From: Argopecten irradians
Lineage: Eukaryota > Mollusca > Bivalvia > Pectinida > Pectinidae
Length of the DNA stretch: 64,000 nucleotides
Assembly: GCF_041381155.1 (NCBI RefSeq)
Contig: NC_091142.1
Coordinates: forward strand, 29,215,963 to 29,279,962
Direction: 5' to 3'
Under the pieces are notes generated by a model. It saw only the letters and a program-made list of their open reading frames with translations, was not told the origin of the DNA and did no database searches. How positions within the stretch are numbered: the first letter of the stretch is position 1; each line of letters begins with the position of its first letter. This document shows, piece by piece, positions 23,601 to 33,599 of the stretch. Both the position numbers and the translations under genes were made by a program.

Positions 23601-25783
23601 TTGCCACTATTGGAGAGAACTTATATAGACTTTGCCTGTTGTTTAATCCAGTTGACATTTACAATCTTTGTCAATAAAATTTGATGAAAATGAACATATG
23701 TAAATATTGATATAACAGCATGGAGTATAGAGAATGAAGGTAGATATAACGGTAGTGATAGTATCCCCTTGATACCTGTAACAAAATCCAATATAGGTTT
23801 CGATATCTGACTATGGAGATAGCTTGGCTTTACAATAACATACAATTATAACGCACATATTCTACTTTTTTTCTGGAATGAAAAGAAATCAATTAGAAAT
23901 TCACTTGATTGAGTAGATTTCGAGTACATTTCTACAAAACTAACCAGAAATATGTCGAATACATTGTTGAAAGTGCCAGCATATGATTTCAGGACATCGA
24001 TGTGAAATGCAGGGTTTAATAGACGTCGATTCCTTTCCCAATGCTTGCCAGAACTAACCACCAGACCATTTCCTGTAAAATCATAATTGTATGAAGATAT
24101 TTAATACATCTCATCATCATAATATAACCAACTCGCTTAATTCGAACAAGGATGCATGATGGTTTCCGTGCGAAGGTTATATAACAAACATGACAACAAG
24201 CACCTCCCCGAAAAGCCATAATTCGTGCAAACAGTTGTATGCAGTTCGCGACCCATGACAATATTGGTGGCTGCAACAGATTTTTTATTCATCCATATAT
24301 AGGAAGAATTAATATCTACATTTACATTTGATGACAATGGGAAAATAAAGCATTCTTTAGAATAAGAACACTGGTTAACAATTAGAATATTGTTTTCACT
24401 AACCAAGCCAAGGAAGAAATGCAAAGTAGGCACCTCCAATCTGCACGGATTTGGGTTCAGTTGTCTTGAGAAGAACCTTGGCTGTCTCTGGGTGGCAGAG
24501 AGAAATCAGGGGATAGAAGAACATTACCCAAAACCCTGACAGTCTTTTCCCAGTCTCTTGGATCCCCTTGTCAACACGCCGTTGGTAGTCTGAAAACTCT
24601 GGTATCTTTAAAAAAAAATATTGAAAATATTGCAATATTAGATTCTAATAGATCTTGATAAAAGTTATTATTCACAGGCGGTGCAGCATCTTAAAGAAAC
24701 TGATATGAAATTGTTATTGTTAAGATATTATTTATTAAGAAGAGATAAACGGTCGGGGCAATGTTTGAACACTTATCTTTCGCCGATGCGATCGGAGTTC
24801 AATGCCAGGCTCAAGCATGAAAAAAACATTTGGTATCCTGCCAGACCACATGCAAAACAAGCGAATTTTTAAAAATGGTTTTCATTATTTTCTATATATG
24901 TATATCTGGATGGCCCTTAGATGTAGCACCGTCCAATAAAATGACAAAAAACCTTGATAAATTACGGCTCATAATCAAACAAGTAATAGGGCCGTTTTTT
25001 ACCCTTGTGGATCTACTTATTTATGTTTGTATTAATATTAGTGTTATTTCGATTTATATTTATTATAAACACGTTACAGTCAACCTCACATTATGTTATG
25101 TGTAATAATTACAGTGAATTGACTTATCAACCACATTTGTATAAATACCACCTGCTGATTGAGACAACTTTCTTGGGGTCCCTAATAACTATTTATAGCA
25201 CAATGCGCTTTGTTTATGAATACTATTATAGACAGGTTAGACTGTCCCTTGGGTGTTGTTTATAGACAGGTTAGACTGTCCCTTGGGTGGTGTTTATAGA
25301 CAGGTTAGACTGTCCCTTGGGTGGTGTTTATAGACAGGTTAGACTGTCCCTTGGGTGTTGTTTATAGACAGGTTAGACTGTCCCTTGGGTGTTGTTTATA
25401 GACAGGTTAGATTGTCCCTTGGGTGTTGTTTATAGACAGGTTAGACTGTCCCTTGGGTGGTGTTTATAGACAGGTTAGACTGTCCCTTGGGTGGTGTTTA
25501 TAGACAGGTTACTACCCCTTGGGTGGTCTTTATAAACAGGCTTACCTGTCTCTTGGGTGGTCTTTAAAGACAGGTTTGACTGTCCCTTGGGTGGTCGTTT
25601 TTATAGACAGGTTTTACTTACCAGGTGAAGATGTCCCCAGATTGGATGACGTTTACCAATCGACAGAATTTTCTCAGACGAAAATAGAGCACTGTTCATG
25701 CGATGTTTCCTTACGAAATTCCCTCCTTTCCATATTAGTAACATAGCCAATAACGTAAATAGCAACAACACTGAGAACTCCAT
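8525..25783 (-). CDS. Cytochrome P450, CYP4 family (CYP4F-like), 12 exons, probably impaired
   Basis: Exons in coding order: 25783-25622, 24605-24404, 24072-23945, 22818-22700, 22280-22218, 20896-20773, 17635-17500, 15641-15518, 12164-11969, 11067-10991 or its duplicate 9856-9780, 9169-9104, 8627-8525. One copy of each sums to 1500 nt (499 aa plus TGA), the usual CYP4 length, with matching phases. Residues 4-19 form an N-terminal membrane anchor. Then FLPWLGNGLVVSSG (~115-128), WERNRRLLNPAFH, I-helix AGHDTT (~311-316), ExxR in KESLR (~368-371), PFSAGPRNCIGQ (Cys ~446). The start is the first Met before the anchor. Odd points: exon 7 has an internal frame lesion with TGA; the I-helix position that is Glu in the paralogue is Ala; exon 10 is duplicated; several introns carry tandem arrays. 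If exon 7 is read correctly, the product ends before the I-helix. An assembly error there would leave a live gene. Confidence 0.9.
9104..9169 (-). CDS. CYP4 gene 2, exon 11 (heme-ligand Cys)
   Basis: Encodes NCIGQNFAMAELKVAMAKII; the Cys is the axial heme ligand of the family. 66 nt, as in the paralogue (4093-4158). Acceptor TTAACAG|AAA, donor AAAA|GTAAGT. Confidence 0.88.
9215..10426. repeat. 1.2-kb tandem duplication, copy 1 (contains exon 10b)
   Basis: Begins GTATCAACAGGCTCTTAG and is followed head-to-tail by copy 2 with only scattered differences. It carries the 77-nt exon at 9780-9856 plus flanking intron on both sides. Confidence 0.92.
9780..9856 (-). CDS. CYP4 gene 2, exon 10b (identical duplicate)
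   Basis: Same 77 nt and same splice sites as exon 10a. Because 77 is not a multiple of three, using both copies would shift the frame before the heme Cys, so only one can be used per mRNA. Confidence 0.88.
10427..11659. repeat. 1.2-kb tandem duplication, copy 2 (contains exon 10a)
   Basis: Begins with the same GTATCAACAGGCTCTTAG and runs to about 11659, where similarity to the end of copy 1 stops after CCGCTCCACTACG. It carries the 77-nt exon at 10991-11067. Confidence 0.92.
10991..11067 (-). CDS. CYP4 gene 2, exon 10a (heme-region exon, upstream copy)
   Basis: Encodes NFRPERFSGKSDIDAFSFVP then FSAGPR, ending two bases into the Arg codon. Acceptor TTCAG|AAC, donor GAG|GTAATG. 77 nt, the same length as the paralogous exon 3475-3551, and identical base for base to exon 10b. 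Confidence 0.88.
11969..12164 (-). CDS. CYP4 gene 2, exon 9 (K-helix)
   Basis: 196 nt, the same length as the paralogous exon 2799-2994. Encodes SDTQEMSRLVLFLKESLRVY (with ExxR) through INHRQDVWGDPE. Acceptor TTTCAG|GTC, donor GAG|GTAAAT. Confidence 0.88.
12335..13270. mobile_element. Repeat element starting AGGTCACCTGAG, truncated by the minisatellite
   Basis: Begins AGGTCACCTGAGACGAAGTC with a GTCGTCCGTCGTCC low-complexity stretch (12385-12420), then internal ~300-bp tandem units sharing TTCATAGATTGAAAAG and CCCCTAGGG. It resembles the complete element at 44035-44860, which ends with the inverted form of this terminus. The right end is missing here. Confidence 0.65.
13270..15575. repeat. 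64-bp minisatellite made of an exon 3' end plus its 5' splice site (~35 units)
   Basis: The period is 64 bp (e.g. 13741 to 13805). On the minus strand each unit reads GTACGAGGAGATACAGAAGG, then TCACGGGAGGAAAACCTTAC, then GTAGAATGGTAAGGTATAAA and GTGT. That is codons for VYEEIQKVTGGKPYVEW followed by the donor GTAAGG. I count 35 copies of the CTACGTAAG (or CTATGTAAG) core. The copy nearest 15518 is the real exon end. Unit joins fall at an AAAGTGT word shared by exon and intron. Confidence 0.92.
15518..15641 (-). CDS. CYP4 gene 2, exon 8 (I-helix) and source of the 64-bp minisatellite
   Basis: Encodes HDTTAAAISWTMYLCSK...[22 protein letters not shown], 124 nt like the paralogous exon 2350-2473. 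Donor TG|GTAAGG at 15517-15516. The last ~50 nt of the exon plus the start of intron 8 are the template of the adjacent tandem array. Reading past the donor gives TGG TAA, an immediate stop. Confidence 0.85.
16310..16560. repeat. Relic of a dispersed repeat (intron 7), related to 39.9-40.37 kb
   Basis: Shares words such as GCCATGTCATAAAT, AACACTATTGTG and AGAATCTTACACTC with 39900-40365 and 41482-41844. Divergent and without coding capacity. Confidence 0.45.
17500..17635 (-). pseudogene. CYP4 gene 2, exon 7 with a compensated double frame lesion and an in-frame TGA
   Basis: Similarity to the paralogous exon 2072-2204 is clear: [14 protein letters not shown] at the start and [14 protein letters not shown] at the end, with normal acceptor (GAAG|GCA) and donor (CTG|GTCAGT). 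It is 136 nt, where the paralogue has 133. The extra three bases are +1 after LLTA and +2 in an AGAGAG run before REIRDEV. The ends stay in frame, but the middle is shifted and hits TGA right after LLTAPR. Reading the shifted frame restores DEEGTGLTDRE, so the lesions are recent or a sequence error. Confidence 0.8.
17822..17990. repeat. Cluster of AGGTCA words (intron 6)
   Basis: Direct and inverted copies of AGGTCAATTTC and TGACCTGAAA. It includes AGGTCAATATGACCT at 17829-17843 (an inverted pair spaced by 3) and AGGTCAATTTCAGGTCA (a direct pair spaced by 5). It may be a low-complexity repeat only. Confidence 0.6.
18077..20630. repeat. TIR-flanked tandem array filling intron 6
   Basis: About 12 units with a period near 188 bp. 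Each holds the palindromic block GAGTTCCGTTTAAGTAAAAC plus GGAACTCGGAACC, then TTCTATTTATTTAGATAAAA, then text containing CCTAAGACATATGAGAAATG. The outer ends are long inverted repeats: 18120-18310 matches the complement of about 20375-20625 through words such as TTTATGTAATTTGAAAACAT and GTTTTCTGTTGTG. So this looks like a single DNA-transposon-like element with an expanded internal satellite. Open frames inside are by-products. Confidence 0.85.
21800..22326. repeat. 31-bp inverted repeat bracketing exon 5
   Basis: Left arm 21800-21830 begins ATTTACGTGTAAGTGTAC. The right arm 22296-22326 is its complement with one mismatch (30/31). The spacer is 465 bp and contains exon 5. The right arm begins about 14 bases from the exon 5 acceptor, so it overlaps the likely branch-point zone. 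Confidence 0.85.
22218..22280 (-). CDS. CYP4 gene 2, exon 5 (63 nt, the smallest) inside an inverted repeat
   Basis: Encodes SKHPYVESVQAITYLASARM between the helix preceding it (ending SFDEDIQG) and KPWLYPEM of exon 6. Acceptor TTTTTTTTATACAG|GTC, donor CT|GTAAGT. The two 31-bp arms at 21800-21830 and 22296-22326 flank it. Confidence 0.85.
25227..25616. repeat. 34-bp minisatellite abutting the exon 1 splice donor
   Basis: About 11 units of TATAGACAGGTTAGACTGTC followed by CCTTGGGTGKTGTT, period 34 bp. The units nearest the exon (25500-25616) are the most diverged. The array ends within about 10 bases of the intron 1 donor. Confidence 0.9.
25622..25783 (-). CDS. CYP4 gene 2, exon 1 (start codon and membrane anchor)
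   Basis: Encodes 54 residues beginning MEFSVLLLFTLLAMLLIW, a hydrophobic signal anchor followed by basic residues (VRKHR), and ending HPIWGHLHL. The donor is CTG|GTAAGT. The intron starts with a 34-bp tandem array about 10 bases after the donor. Confidence 0.85.
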
Positions 25784-27566
25784 GGCTAGATGACCTTGAA
25801 TATAACATATAATTAGGGTTAGGGGTCAACTTAATCTTAAATTAACAATCTATCATACGTATGACCATTCTGTTTGGTAGTTTTAATGTTTAGTATTTAG
25901 ATCACGGAGAAGAAACTACAGAAAAGTGACATTTTTGGGAGTATTATCGTGTGTAAAGTAACGCTTTCATGAATTCGTGAAAATATTTGTTTTAAATTAA
26001 ACACAGCTGTTGAAAAACAAATACGATATAGATCATCAATGATATGTTTTGATACATTATACACTCTAAAGTGACACTCAAGTGACACTAGTGTTAATGA
26101 TATGGCAAACATGAAGGCAATAATTCATTGACATTCTAAACAGAGATCTAATCTAATCCGTCGTGGGCCTCTAACGTACTTAGATGTGAACTATATTATA
26201 TATATATATATATATATTAAAAAAATATTCAATAGACATATAAACAAAGTTTCCTTTCACAGAAGGACTCTTGCACCAATTTTCATATTTTAATGAATTA
26301 TTCACAGCCTTTCGTCACTTTTATAATCATTTCAGATATACTCATCTTTTACTCGTTATTAATTCTCATCCATTCATAATCTTTCAAAATAAATTTATAT
26401 ATAATTACTTTAATTAGTGTATTTAATTAATTTCCAGTAAACATGTCAGGGGAGACAACTCTCATATAAATTAAGTAAAAGGGAGACTACTCATGACTAT
26501 GAACTATATTTTCAATTATCCTAATACTCTAGCAAAAACGCAATTTGTGCATGTAGTTTATGCGGCCATAGTACCACAAGTATGTACGTGATTCAAATTA
26601 CACGTTGTTTTTGGTAAAGAAAAACTTTCCAGGTAAATTGACGGTGTTCACGTGTTTTTGGTTCAATAGTATAGTCTTGTGATATAACTATGTGTGTTAA
26701 TGTGGTTTTTTAATTTACAGTACGAGATGAAAAAAATGAAGTGCAAAAATTATAACATTTTGTTTTGGATTAATATATTAAAGATAACACATGAAGAACA
26801 CGTGTCAGACGGACAGCAGGACTCTAGATCTGTTTCTGATAATAATTTCATGATAGTCCATTCAAAAATGTTAATTTTATGTACAAAACCAAGGTCCGTG
26901 TGTCCATTTTAGGATCGGTCCGATGGATAGCCATCTTGTATTTTGACAATTGAAGTTTGTTACCGCTATACAGTAATTACTGAAAAGATCTCTCTCAAAT
27001 TCCGTACATAGGTTCCCCTAGGCTAAGACCTTTGTTGTGCATATAGCCTTTTGAGACAATATATATCAATTATGGACCGAAGCAAATTTTCTTAATACTT
27101 ATATATAGATTTATGTAGTTTCTTTGATAAATGTAAAAACAAATTCTATTGTGCATGCTAATTACAAGAAAAACATTGGCCACAGGATGCCACCCTGAGG
27201 AAAGTTTGGGCAAAGAAAAGAAGTTCACAAAGGAATATTAAGTCGATGTATCTGAAATGGCAACACTGAGTCGATATGCTTTATGTCGAACTCCATGTGA
27301 CAATGCATTATGTAGTCAATAAGAATAGTGAAAAGCACAGCATATCTAATATATATTTTTTCTCTCATACCTTACATAACTTACAGTCGCTGTTTTCTTC
27401 GAATTTATATCAAAATGGCGATAAAAAACGATAAAAGAAAAAAATACTCACACTCTCATATATGGATATGAATGATAGGGATATTTTGACTTTTTGCACT
27501 ATCCGATGAGTTTGTATTTAGTAGGTTGGATTGTATTTGTTTACAATAAGTAGTTATAATGTATTT
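25784..27566. other. Intergenic region upstream of the CYP4 gene, no gene seen
   Basis: Presumed promoter side of the minus-strand P450 gene. It contains a (TA)n microsatellite at about 26190-26217. I could not assign a TATA box. Short open frames here show no recognisable similarity. Confidence 0.5.
25791..25800 (-). promoter_or_regulatory. TTCAAGGTCA motif just upstream of the CYP4 start codon
   Basis: On the minus strand TCAAGGTCA, the extended half-site consensus of NR5A/ERR-type nuclear receptors, lies 7 bases before the ATG. Such a site is expected by chance at some rate, and a place inside the 5' UTR is unusual, so function is only a possibility. Confidence 0.25.
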
Positions 27567-28144
27567 GGTGCCCCAAAAATATGTCCCGAGTTTGACGCTC
27601 TGTACAACGATATATAACAACCCGGACAAATATCTTTTTGTTAATACTGATATTGAAAATCGAGAGAAAGTTATACTTCGCTAATGTTGCGATTTGTTCA
27701 GAAAATCAATAACTTTCAGTTACGAATGGGCGCAAGGTGTCCGCATTTCTTTTCGATGACATGATGAATTCTGTCCCTGAAATTCCATACCACTTCACAA
27801 TTCTGTAAATCTGCTTCCTGATGATGGACTGTATACCTGGATGACATTTTCATAACATTTCATTTACTGAAGTAGGGTATTTTCCAACCGCATAGTAGTG
27901 TTCAATAACTTCAGCCTGAATCTCATGGTGCTGGAATGTCATTGAATTGTGACATCATCGATGATGTCAACATTTCTATCAAGACGTCATCACACTGAAT
28001 AATGATGTAATATGTATATTTGTACCCAATAAAGTTAAATTTGGATACTCCTGTTTTCCAAATCATTTTCAAATTTCAAAAAGGTTTAGTATTGCAAACG
28101 TTATTCCATGTCAAAGTCGGGACATGTTTTTGGGACACCCTGTA
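27567..28144. mobile_element. Mariner/Tc1-like non-autonomous element
   Basis: Left end TTTGGTGCCCCAAAAATATG, then TCCCGAGTTTGACGC. The right end reads on the other strand ACAGGGTGTCCCAAAAACAT, then GTCCCGACTTTGACATGG. The terminus ACAGGGTGTCCCAAAAA is typical of this superfamily. A TA lies outside each end. No intact transposase frame is present. Confidence 0.65.
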
Positions 28145-29255
28145 TGTGTGAATACGATTTTACATGAATAGACACTCTACATGAATAGACACTCTACGTT
28201 ACTTACTAAACTCTATTTCATACATATTACGTACATTGACATATACACATGTATTTTATATCGGGAGTGCATTGAGAAGCCCTAGAAATTATAGCATGTA
28301 TGTAACAACCATTTACTGGAAGAGGTGACACTCATCAAATCTCTACTATTTGACACTATGGTATATGTGCACAATTGGTGATACGTACCTTTAGTCAATG
28401 AGCTGGACACTGGACGAGCTACCGTGCCACATGTATGATACAAAGCAGACGTTCTCTTGAATAGTGAATCGTCAGACTTTCATTTGTTTCGGTACATTGA
28501 TTATTTGATTACATGTGCATTAGTATCTTATGATCAATGTTAATGTCTATTTTAAGACGTTACATTACCAACAGTGAAGCGAAAAAAGCACCCACAGGAT
28601 GCCCTATCTAACTATCAACCTTTCAAACTTTATTTAGTCTCTTTACAAAATACAGTGTATATAGAGAAACATATTTATCCTTCAACTGCCCCACATACTG
28701 ACGTCACGGATAACTACTGCCAGATAATCTTGTGCTTTATCCGTCAATAATATCGCGTGAATTGAAATAAACCTTTTTCTTATTTGACTCAGAACTTGAG
28801 CCTTACGGTGAATGAATCGTCAATCAGGACGTCACATTTACAGAAATGACTTCATTTTAACGATATCGAAAATCTCGTATGGCGTTGTCGTCTTTTCTTG
28901 GCTCATAGTATGTATTAAACAGTAATTCTTTGATGGGTAATTATTTTTATTTTTTATATTGTTTCAGTGATATTACATACTGAATAGAATTACTGGTACT
29001 GTTTGAGAATGAGCTGATATGTTTCTCACGACAGTATAAAAGGAATACATTGTCATTCGGTTTAGTGAATGAATTTTTTCCTTCACATCAAAGAAGCGTC
29101 TCACTTTGAACGAAACCTAGTAAATAACTAGCAATTTGCTTTCGTTTTGAATGTCATAATTGTTGCAGAAAAACAGAATATACGGTTAGTTTTTTACAAT
29201 ACAAGTTTTCTTTTCTTTTGATGTTCAACACAGAAAGCCTTTTGTAGAAGACTTC
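28145..29255. other. Intergenic, nothing recognised
   Basis: AT-rich. The only structure seen is a 19-bp tandem doublet containing ACATGAATAGACACTCT near 28160-28200. Confidence 0.5.
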
Positions 29256-29259
29256 TTAA

Positions 29260-29604
29260 AGGCCCATTACCTTTCCGGAGCAAAATATAAAGGTTTCTTA
29301 AAAAACATAAATAACATCAGAAAATGCGTACCGATGACTTAAAATAAGGTTACGACACCAAGCATATGCAAGATTTCCTGCGTAATATATGAAAACAGTG
29401 GAGAGTCAATTCGCTGTTTTGCCGTCTGGCGCAGTGATAGTCAACTGCCGCCAGGTATTTAGGACGACGGCGGGAAACATAATACGACCCGCGTTATGAA
29501 AATAAACATTTTATTTATTTTAATCAAATCGTTCGGAAGGTGATGATAAATGTAGTATTAACGGTAAGTTAATAATTTTTGCGTTTCGGAAAGGTAGTGG
29601 GCCT
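29260..29604. mobile_element. TTAA-flanked MITE (piggyBac-like)
   Basis: TTAA at 29256-29259 precedes AGGCCCATTACCTTTCCGGA. The right end is its complement (GTTTCGGAAAGGTAGTGGGC), followed by TTAA at 29605-29608. TTAA target duplication plus short TIRs is the hallmark of piggyBac-type elements. Diverged relatives of the internal text lie near 39770-39870 and 51795-51950. Confidence 0.75.
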
Positions 29605-29608
29605 TTAA

Positions 29609-31470
29609 AACCTCACTTGTAATTTTTTAAACAAAGAAATTTATCAATTTTCCGATTTAACCCTACACCCTGGCATTAACATATTTTACAGGGTTTGAAC
29701 TATAATGCATTACTTATTTAGGTTTTTCTATATGAATTTATTAAGAGGATTATTTACATCGTGTGCTTCCGCTACGCCTGCATTTTATAACAATAGGAAA
29801 AAAGGTAAAATAAATTGCAATTATGGTCTGTATCATACACGTTTCTTACTAAATGTACTTACCTGGAGTTGACCTATGCATACATTTATATTAATTATAG
29901 TAGTTCACTAGCAATTGATACTTACATGTACATTATAGAATCGTTGTCGTGATGAAATATCATATTATAAAACATTTATTAAGGGCAATGAAAGAAAACA
30001 TGCCGATTATGCATATGCAAAATACATATATGTTGTGGAATGCATTTATAATTCAGACTATAATCATTATCACAACATACTTGCTGATATATGTTTTTGA
30101 AATGTAGGCTTCCGGTATACGTACAGCCCTTCACATCCAATGTTATACATGCATAACCCTTATAGTAACATCTAATTTTAATAAAATAGGTTCATGGGCA
30201 AATTACATAGCATATCTAGATATTTGTATGATAAAAGATATATCATTTTATTTAATCCTATTATAAACGTAAACCAGCGAGCGAGCCGTGGTGGGAATAG
30301 AACGGTAATCGTTCAGTTTATACTCCTCGTCATTCAACAATAACGCCAAACGATGTTCTAGCCATGTTTTGCATAATTTTGCTAATGTTCATCTGAACCA
30401 AACACATACATGCTGTCCTGACTCCTCTTCTCTTTTGCGATACCTCATAACCATACTCCAAAGTTTGAAAGATAAAAGATACAACCAAATATTTTCAGAA
30501 CCTAATTCCGTTAAACATTTCTCTGATTTATTGGATGGTCATTACGCAACCTGGTCGGATAGTTGATATTGGTTACTTTGATATATTTGAAAGGTCAAGT
30601 TGATGAGGTTTCTATCTAGTTTAAAGTCAGGTTTTTACCTTGACCCAAACATTTTTGTGATTTTCTAAATATAAATGTCTCTATTTGTAACAAGGTGTCA
30701 TAAGAAGCATGTATCAGAAAATTAGACATACAACGATTTGAAGAAATGATCATCTTGATAGTCATTTTGAAAAAAAAAATATTACCCTTACTCGTAAATG
30801 CACTTCAAGCTTTGATGCGGTGCTGTATTTATCCTTGCATATTATGTATTTAAACCATACTAGCTTAGCATAATAAGGTGATTTTCAGTTGCTGAAAGCA
30901 TGAACATCTGTTCAGGATAGATATGGATACATCTATTCTGGACAGATATGGATGCAACCGTTAATAAAACACCACATACATACAACCATATGGCTGTTGG
31001 TGTACTCCTACTTTTTGTATTCGTTAAAATTAAAGAATGCCAACTCAGAAACACACGTTAAAATTCAGGATTGCTTATGACTACCTTAGTTAATCTTTAG
31101 TGAACTAATGGGTTTTTAACTATGATGTTCCGATATTATACACGTATACGTTCTGCTAAGAATAGAAAGAAGAAAAATAATTTGTATATGGATATATGAG
31201 TGCAAGTAGATTGCATTTTGTACGGTTCAGGGGAGATAATTTAACCTTTGATGCATATGGGTTATTCTAATATACTGAATTTTTGGAAGAATAAATGGAG
31301 ATAGACGTGTGTCTAATCTCTTAACCAGGATGTAGAGCTCTGTGAATTTTCCAACCTCTCAATCAGGCAACAACTCTTCTTCATATCATACTGCAAGTTT
31401 TAGATAAATTGAAACTTTCCGAAGATCTTTATAAATTATAACAACTGACACTGATCGCTTATGAAATTCT
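29609..31470. other. Intergenic, no supported gene
   Basis: A 65-codon open frame at 30369-30566 is the only sizeable one. It has no recognised domain and could be a repeat fragment. The right part is 3' flank of the minus-strand collagen-C4-like gene. Confidence 0.45.
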
Positions 31471-31476
31471 TTTATT
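31471..31476 (-). promoter_or_regulatory. Polyadenylation signal of the collagen-C4-like gene
   Basis: TTTATT on + (AATAAA on -) lies about 30 bases after the TAA stop codon, a short 3' UTR. Confidence 0.65.
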
Positions 31477-31506
31477 TTTGTATTTCAAAGCGATGACAGG
31501 AAAACG

Positions 31507-33211
31507 TTATTTCATACAGACAACGCACGAAAGATATTTATTCTGCTCGTATGGAGGACATCTGAGTGATCCACATTGAGCTCTTACAGCGAAGAACAAC
31601 TTCCCATTATCGTTGGTGTCGGCTCCTCCGTCTAAAGGTTGTGCGTGTTCATCTACGCAAACGTATTGCGATGCCGCGTTATGAGTGTATTCACCCGCTG
31701 CCAGCGACCCGCTGTACGCCTTCGTCCAGCCGCTGTAGCAGGTGGTCCGCGCCGGTATCATCAAAGAGGAGGCAAAAGATTTAGGTCTACAGACCGCACA
31801 TGGCACTTCTTCGTCGCGAGATTTCGCTCCAAATGGCGTATGCCCGGGGTTTGCTTCATATTCAGCTCCGTACATTTTCGCTGAGTAGTCATCGTTTGTT
31901 AAGTTACTGTATGGTCCCCAAACAGGGTCCCTAGGCAAACATACATATTCTGCGGCCGCTCCTGTATCGCCATACCAAGACCCGCCCGCGTAGCCTGCAC
32001 ATAAATCATATCAGTTGTATACATTATTAAAAATTGACAAATAAGCATAAAACTTATAAGTTATTTTTTGTTTTATGTGGTGGATATTTATCAAGGATAT
32101 AAGATAATAGCTTGATTGATCAATTCTACTTACCTGAATATACTAACTCCGTCAGGTTGGCTGGACAGTCGGTCCTTCCCCAGCGGACAAATGTAGCACC
32201 GCCTCGATCTGAAGTCAGACATGTGAAGTTAACGACGAAGTTTTACTTAGAAAATTAAATGTCGCTCCTTTGTTGAATTTGGTTTGCTCTATCCGAAATT
32301 TTCAAATTTGCAAATGCTAATCATAATCAACTTAGATAAAATTGTCATTTTGATCGTCTTAAAATATTCTATTATTTTCAGTGTCCTTTGTAGTAAAATT
32401 TGCGATGAAAATTTCGTCGTCACTGTTTTGTGTGTTTCCACAAATTATCAAATATTCATTATTTCTTCATAATTTTTCTTTATGACTTTTCGTCCGTAAG
32501 CAATTATTGTTACCGCTACTTTTAAGAAAGTCTTTACTCAAGGGATCTTCCTCATTTTCCATGCATATGTTCAGTTAGAACCCATGTTGTTGGTATAGCA
32601 TTTTGGGACCGATCGGTCAATAAAATGGTTGACAACAGCAGTCTTGGATTTTGATATTTGAATTGAAGCGCTTTACCACTTATTTCTCAGAAAGTAGTCA
32701 TGGGATCTGTCTCAAAATTTCATATATATGACTCTAGTTGTCCATATTATATTTTAGGACCGATCAGTCAAAACGAAAGGGCGATAGCTGGTGGCTATTT
32801 CAAAAGAGGATTTATAACTAAAACAGATAATGTGTTCCGAATACCTTGGTTTGCCTGTGATATTAGCTGTTCAAGTGATGAAATTTTCCCATTTTGCGCC
32901 TGTATCGTGGTTTGTAGAGTGTGTATATCTCCTGATTGAGTCTGAAGTTTAGACTCCTGTGACAGTACGGTGGACTGCAGACTTTTAATTTCGCTATTCT
33001 GGGACTGCACTGTCGAGTGTAGGGTCTGTAGTTCTCCAGTTTGGGACAGTACCGTAGTTTGTAGGGTTTGCAGTTCACTCTGTAGGTGGGTCATCTGTTG
33101 CTGGACGTAGGCAGGGTCATTAAGTAAAATCCGCTTCTCTTTACTCTCATTACAATGGACAAAACAGAAGAACACGTACAGAATGGTTACTGACAAACTA
33201 CCTTTAGCCAT
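31507..33211 (-). CDS. Short-chain collagen C4-like secreted protein, 3 exons, intact
   Basis: Exons 33211-32845, 32208-32134, 31994-31507 (367+75+488 = 930 nt, 309 aa plus TAA), all AG/GT with agreeing phases. Residues 1-20 are a signal peptide (LSVTILYVFFCFVHC). Residues ~38-115 form a coiled coil of 14-residue units such as LQTLQTTVLSQTGE and LQTLHSTVQSQNSE. The rest is the Cys-rich C-terminal domain shared by proteins named short-chain collagen C4 in sponges and molluscs: GATFVRWGRTDCP, YSGYAGGSWY, PCAVCRPKS, IPARTTCYSGW, ASQYVCVDEHAQ, CGSLRCPPY, CVVCMK. It has no Gly-X-Y collagen stretch, so the name is by family only. Probably extracellular and oligomeric through the coiled coil (inference). 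A broken paralogue lies divergently at 46739-49614. Confidence 0.88.
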
Positions 33212-33338
33212 TTTGTGAAGTTCAAAAGGTTATCAATTCAAGCTAACGCGTTGAAGGCCGTCATATAGGTACGTAATCATATTTAGGTCAGCCGAGTATG
33301 AGTGACAGTACCGATTCAGATATAAGACTACCAATAGG

Positions 33339-33346
33339 TATTTATA
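33339..33346 (-). promoter_or_regulatory. TATA box of the collagen-C4-like gene
   Basis: The minus strand reads GAGTATAAATACC about 128 bases before the ATG at 33211, leaving room for a ~100-nt 5' UTR. Good match to the TATAAATA consensus. Confidence 0.6.
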
Positions 33347-33599
33347 CTCAAAAATATACGGATACGTATTTGAAAGGGAACAATCATTATTGGTAAATAT
33401 TACCTGGTATGAGGTTTTTTTTTAAATAGAAAATTAGACTTTATCGTAATTTAGCTTGGTTGGATTTGATTGGTTGTGAACATCTTAGCGTGTATTGTTC
33501 AATGTAGTATCTGGACAGCTACTGTTTGACCTAGAATGCACTATCATTGTACATTGTACATGTACCACCTCAAAATAGTGGAACTGTACGATAGTCATT

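Noticed and set aside
24137..24439. 100-codon minus-strand frame
   Set aside because: Overlaps the end of P450 exon 2 out of frame and runs into intron 2; the exon frame is the supported one.
30369..30566. 65-codon open frame with SSSLLRYLITILQSLKDK
   Set aside because: It might be a repeat-derived fragment but I cannot name a family, and neighbouring frames show no continuation.
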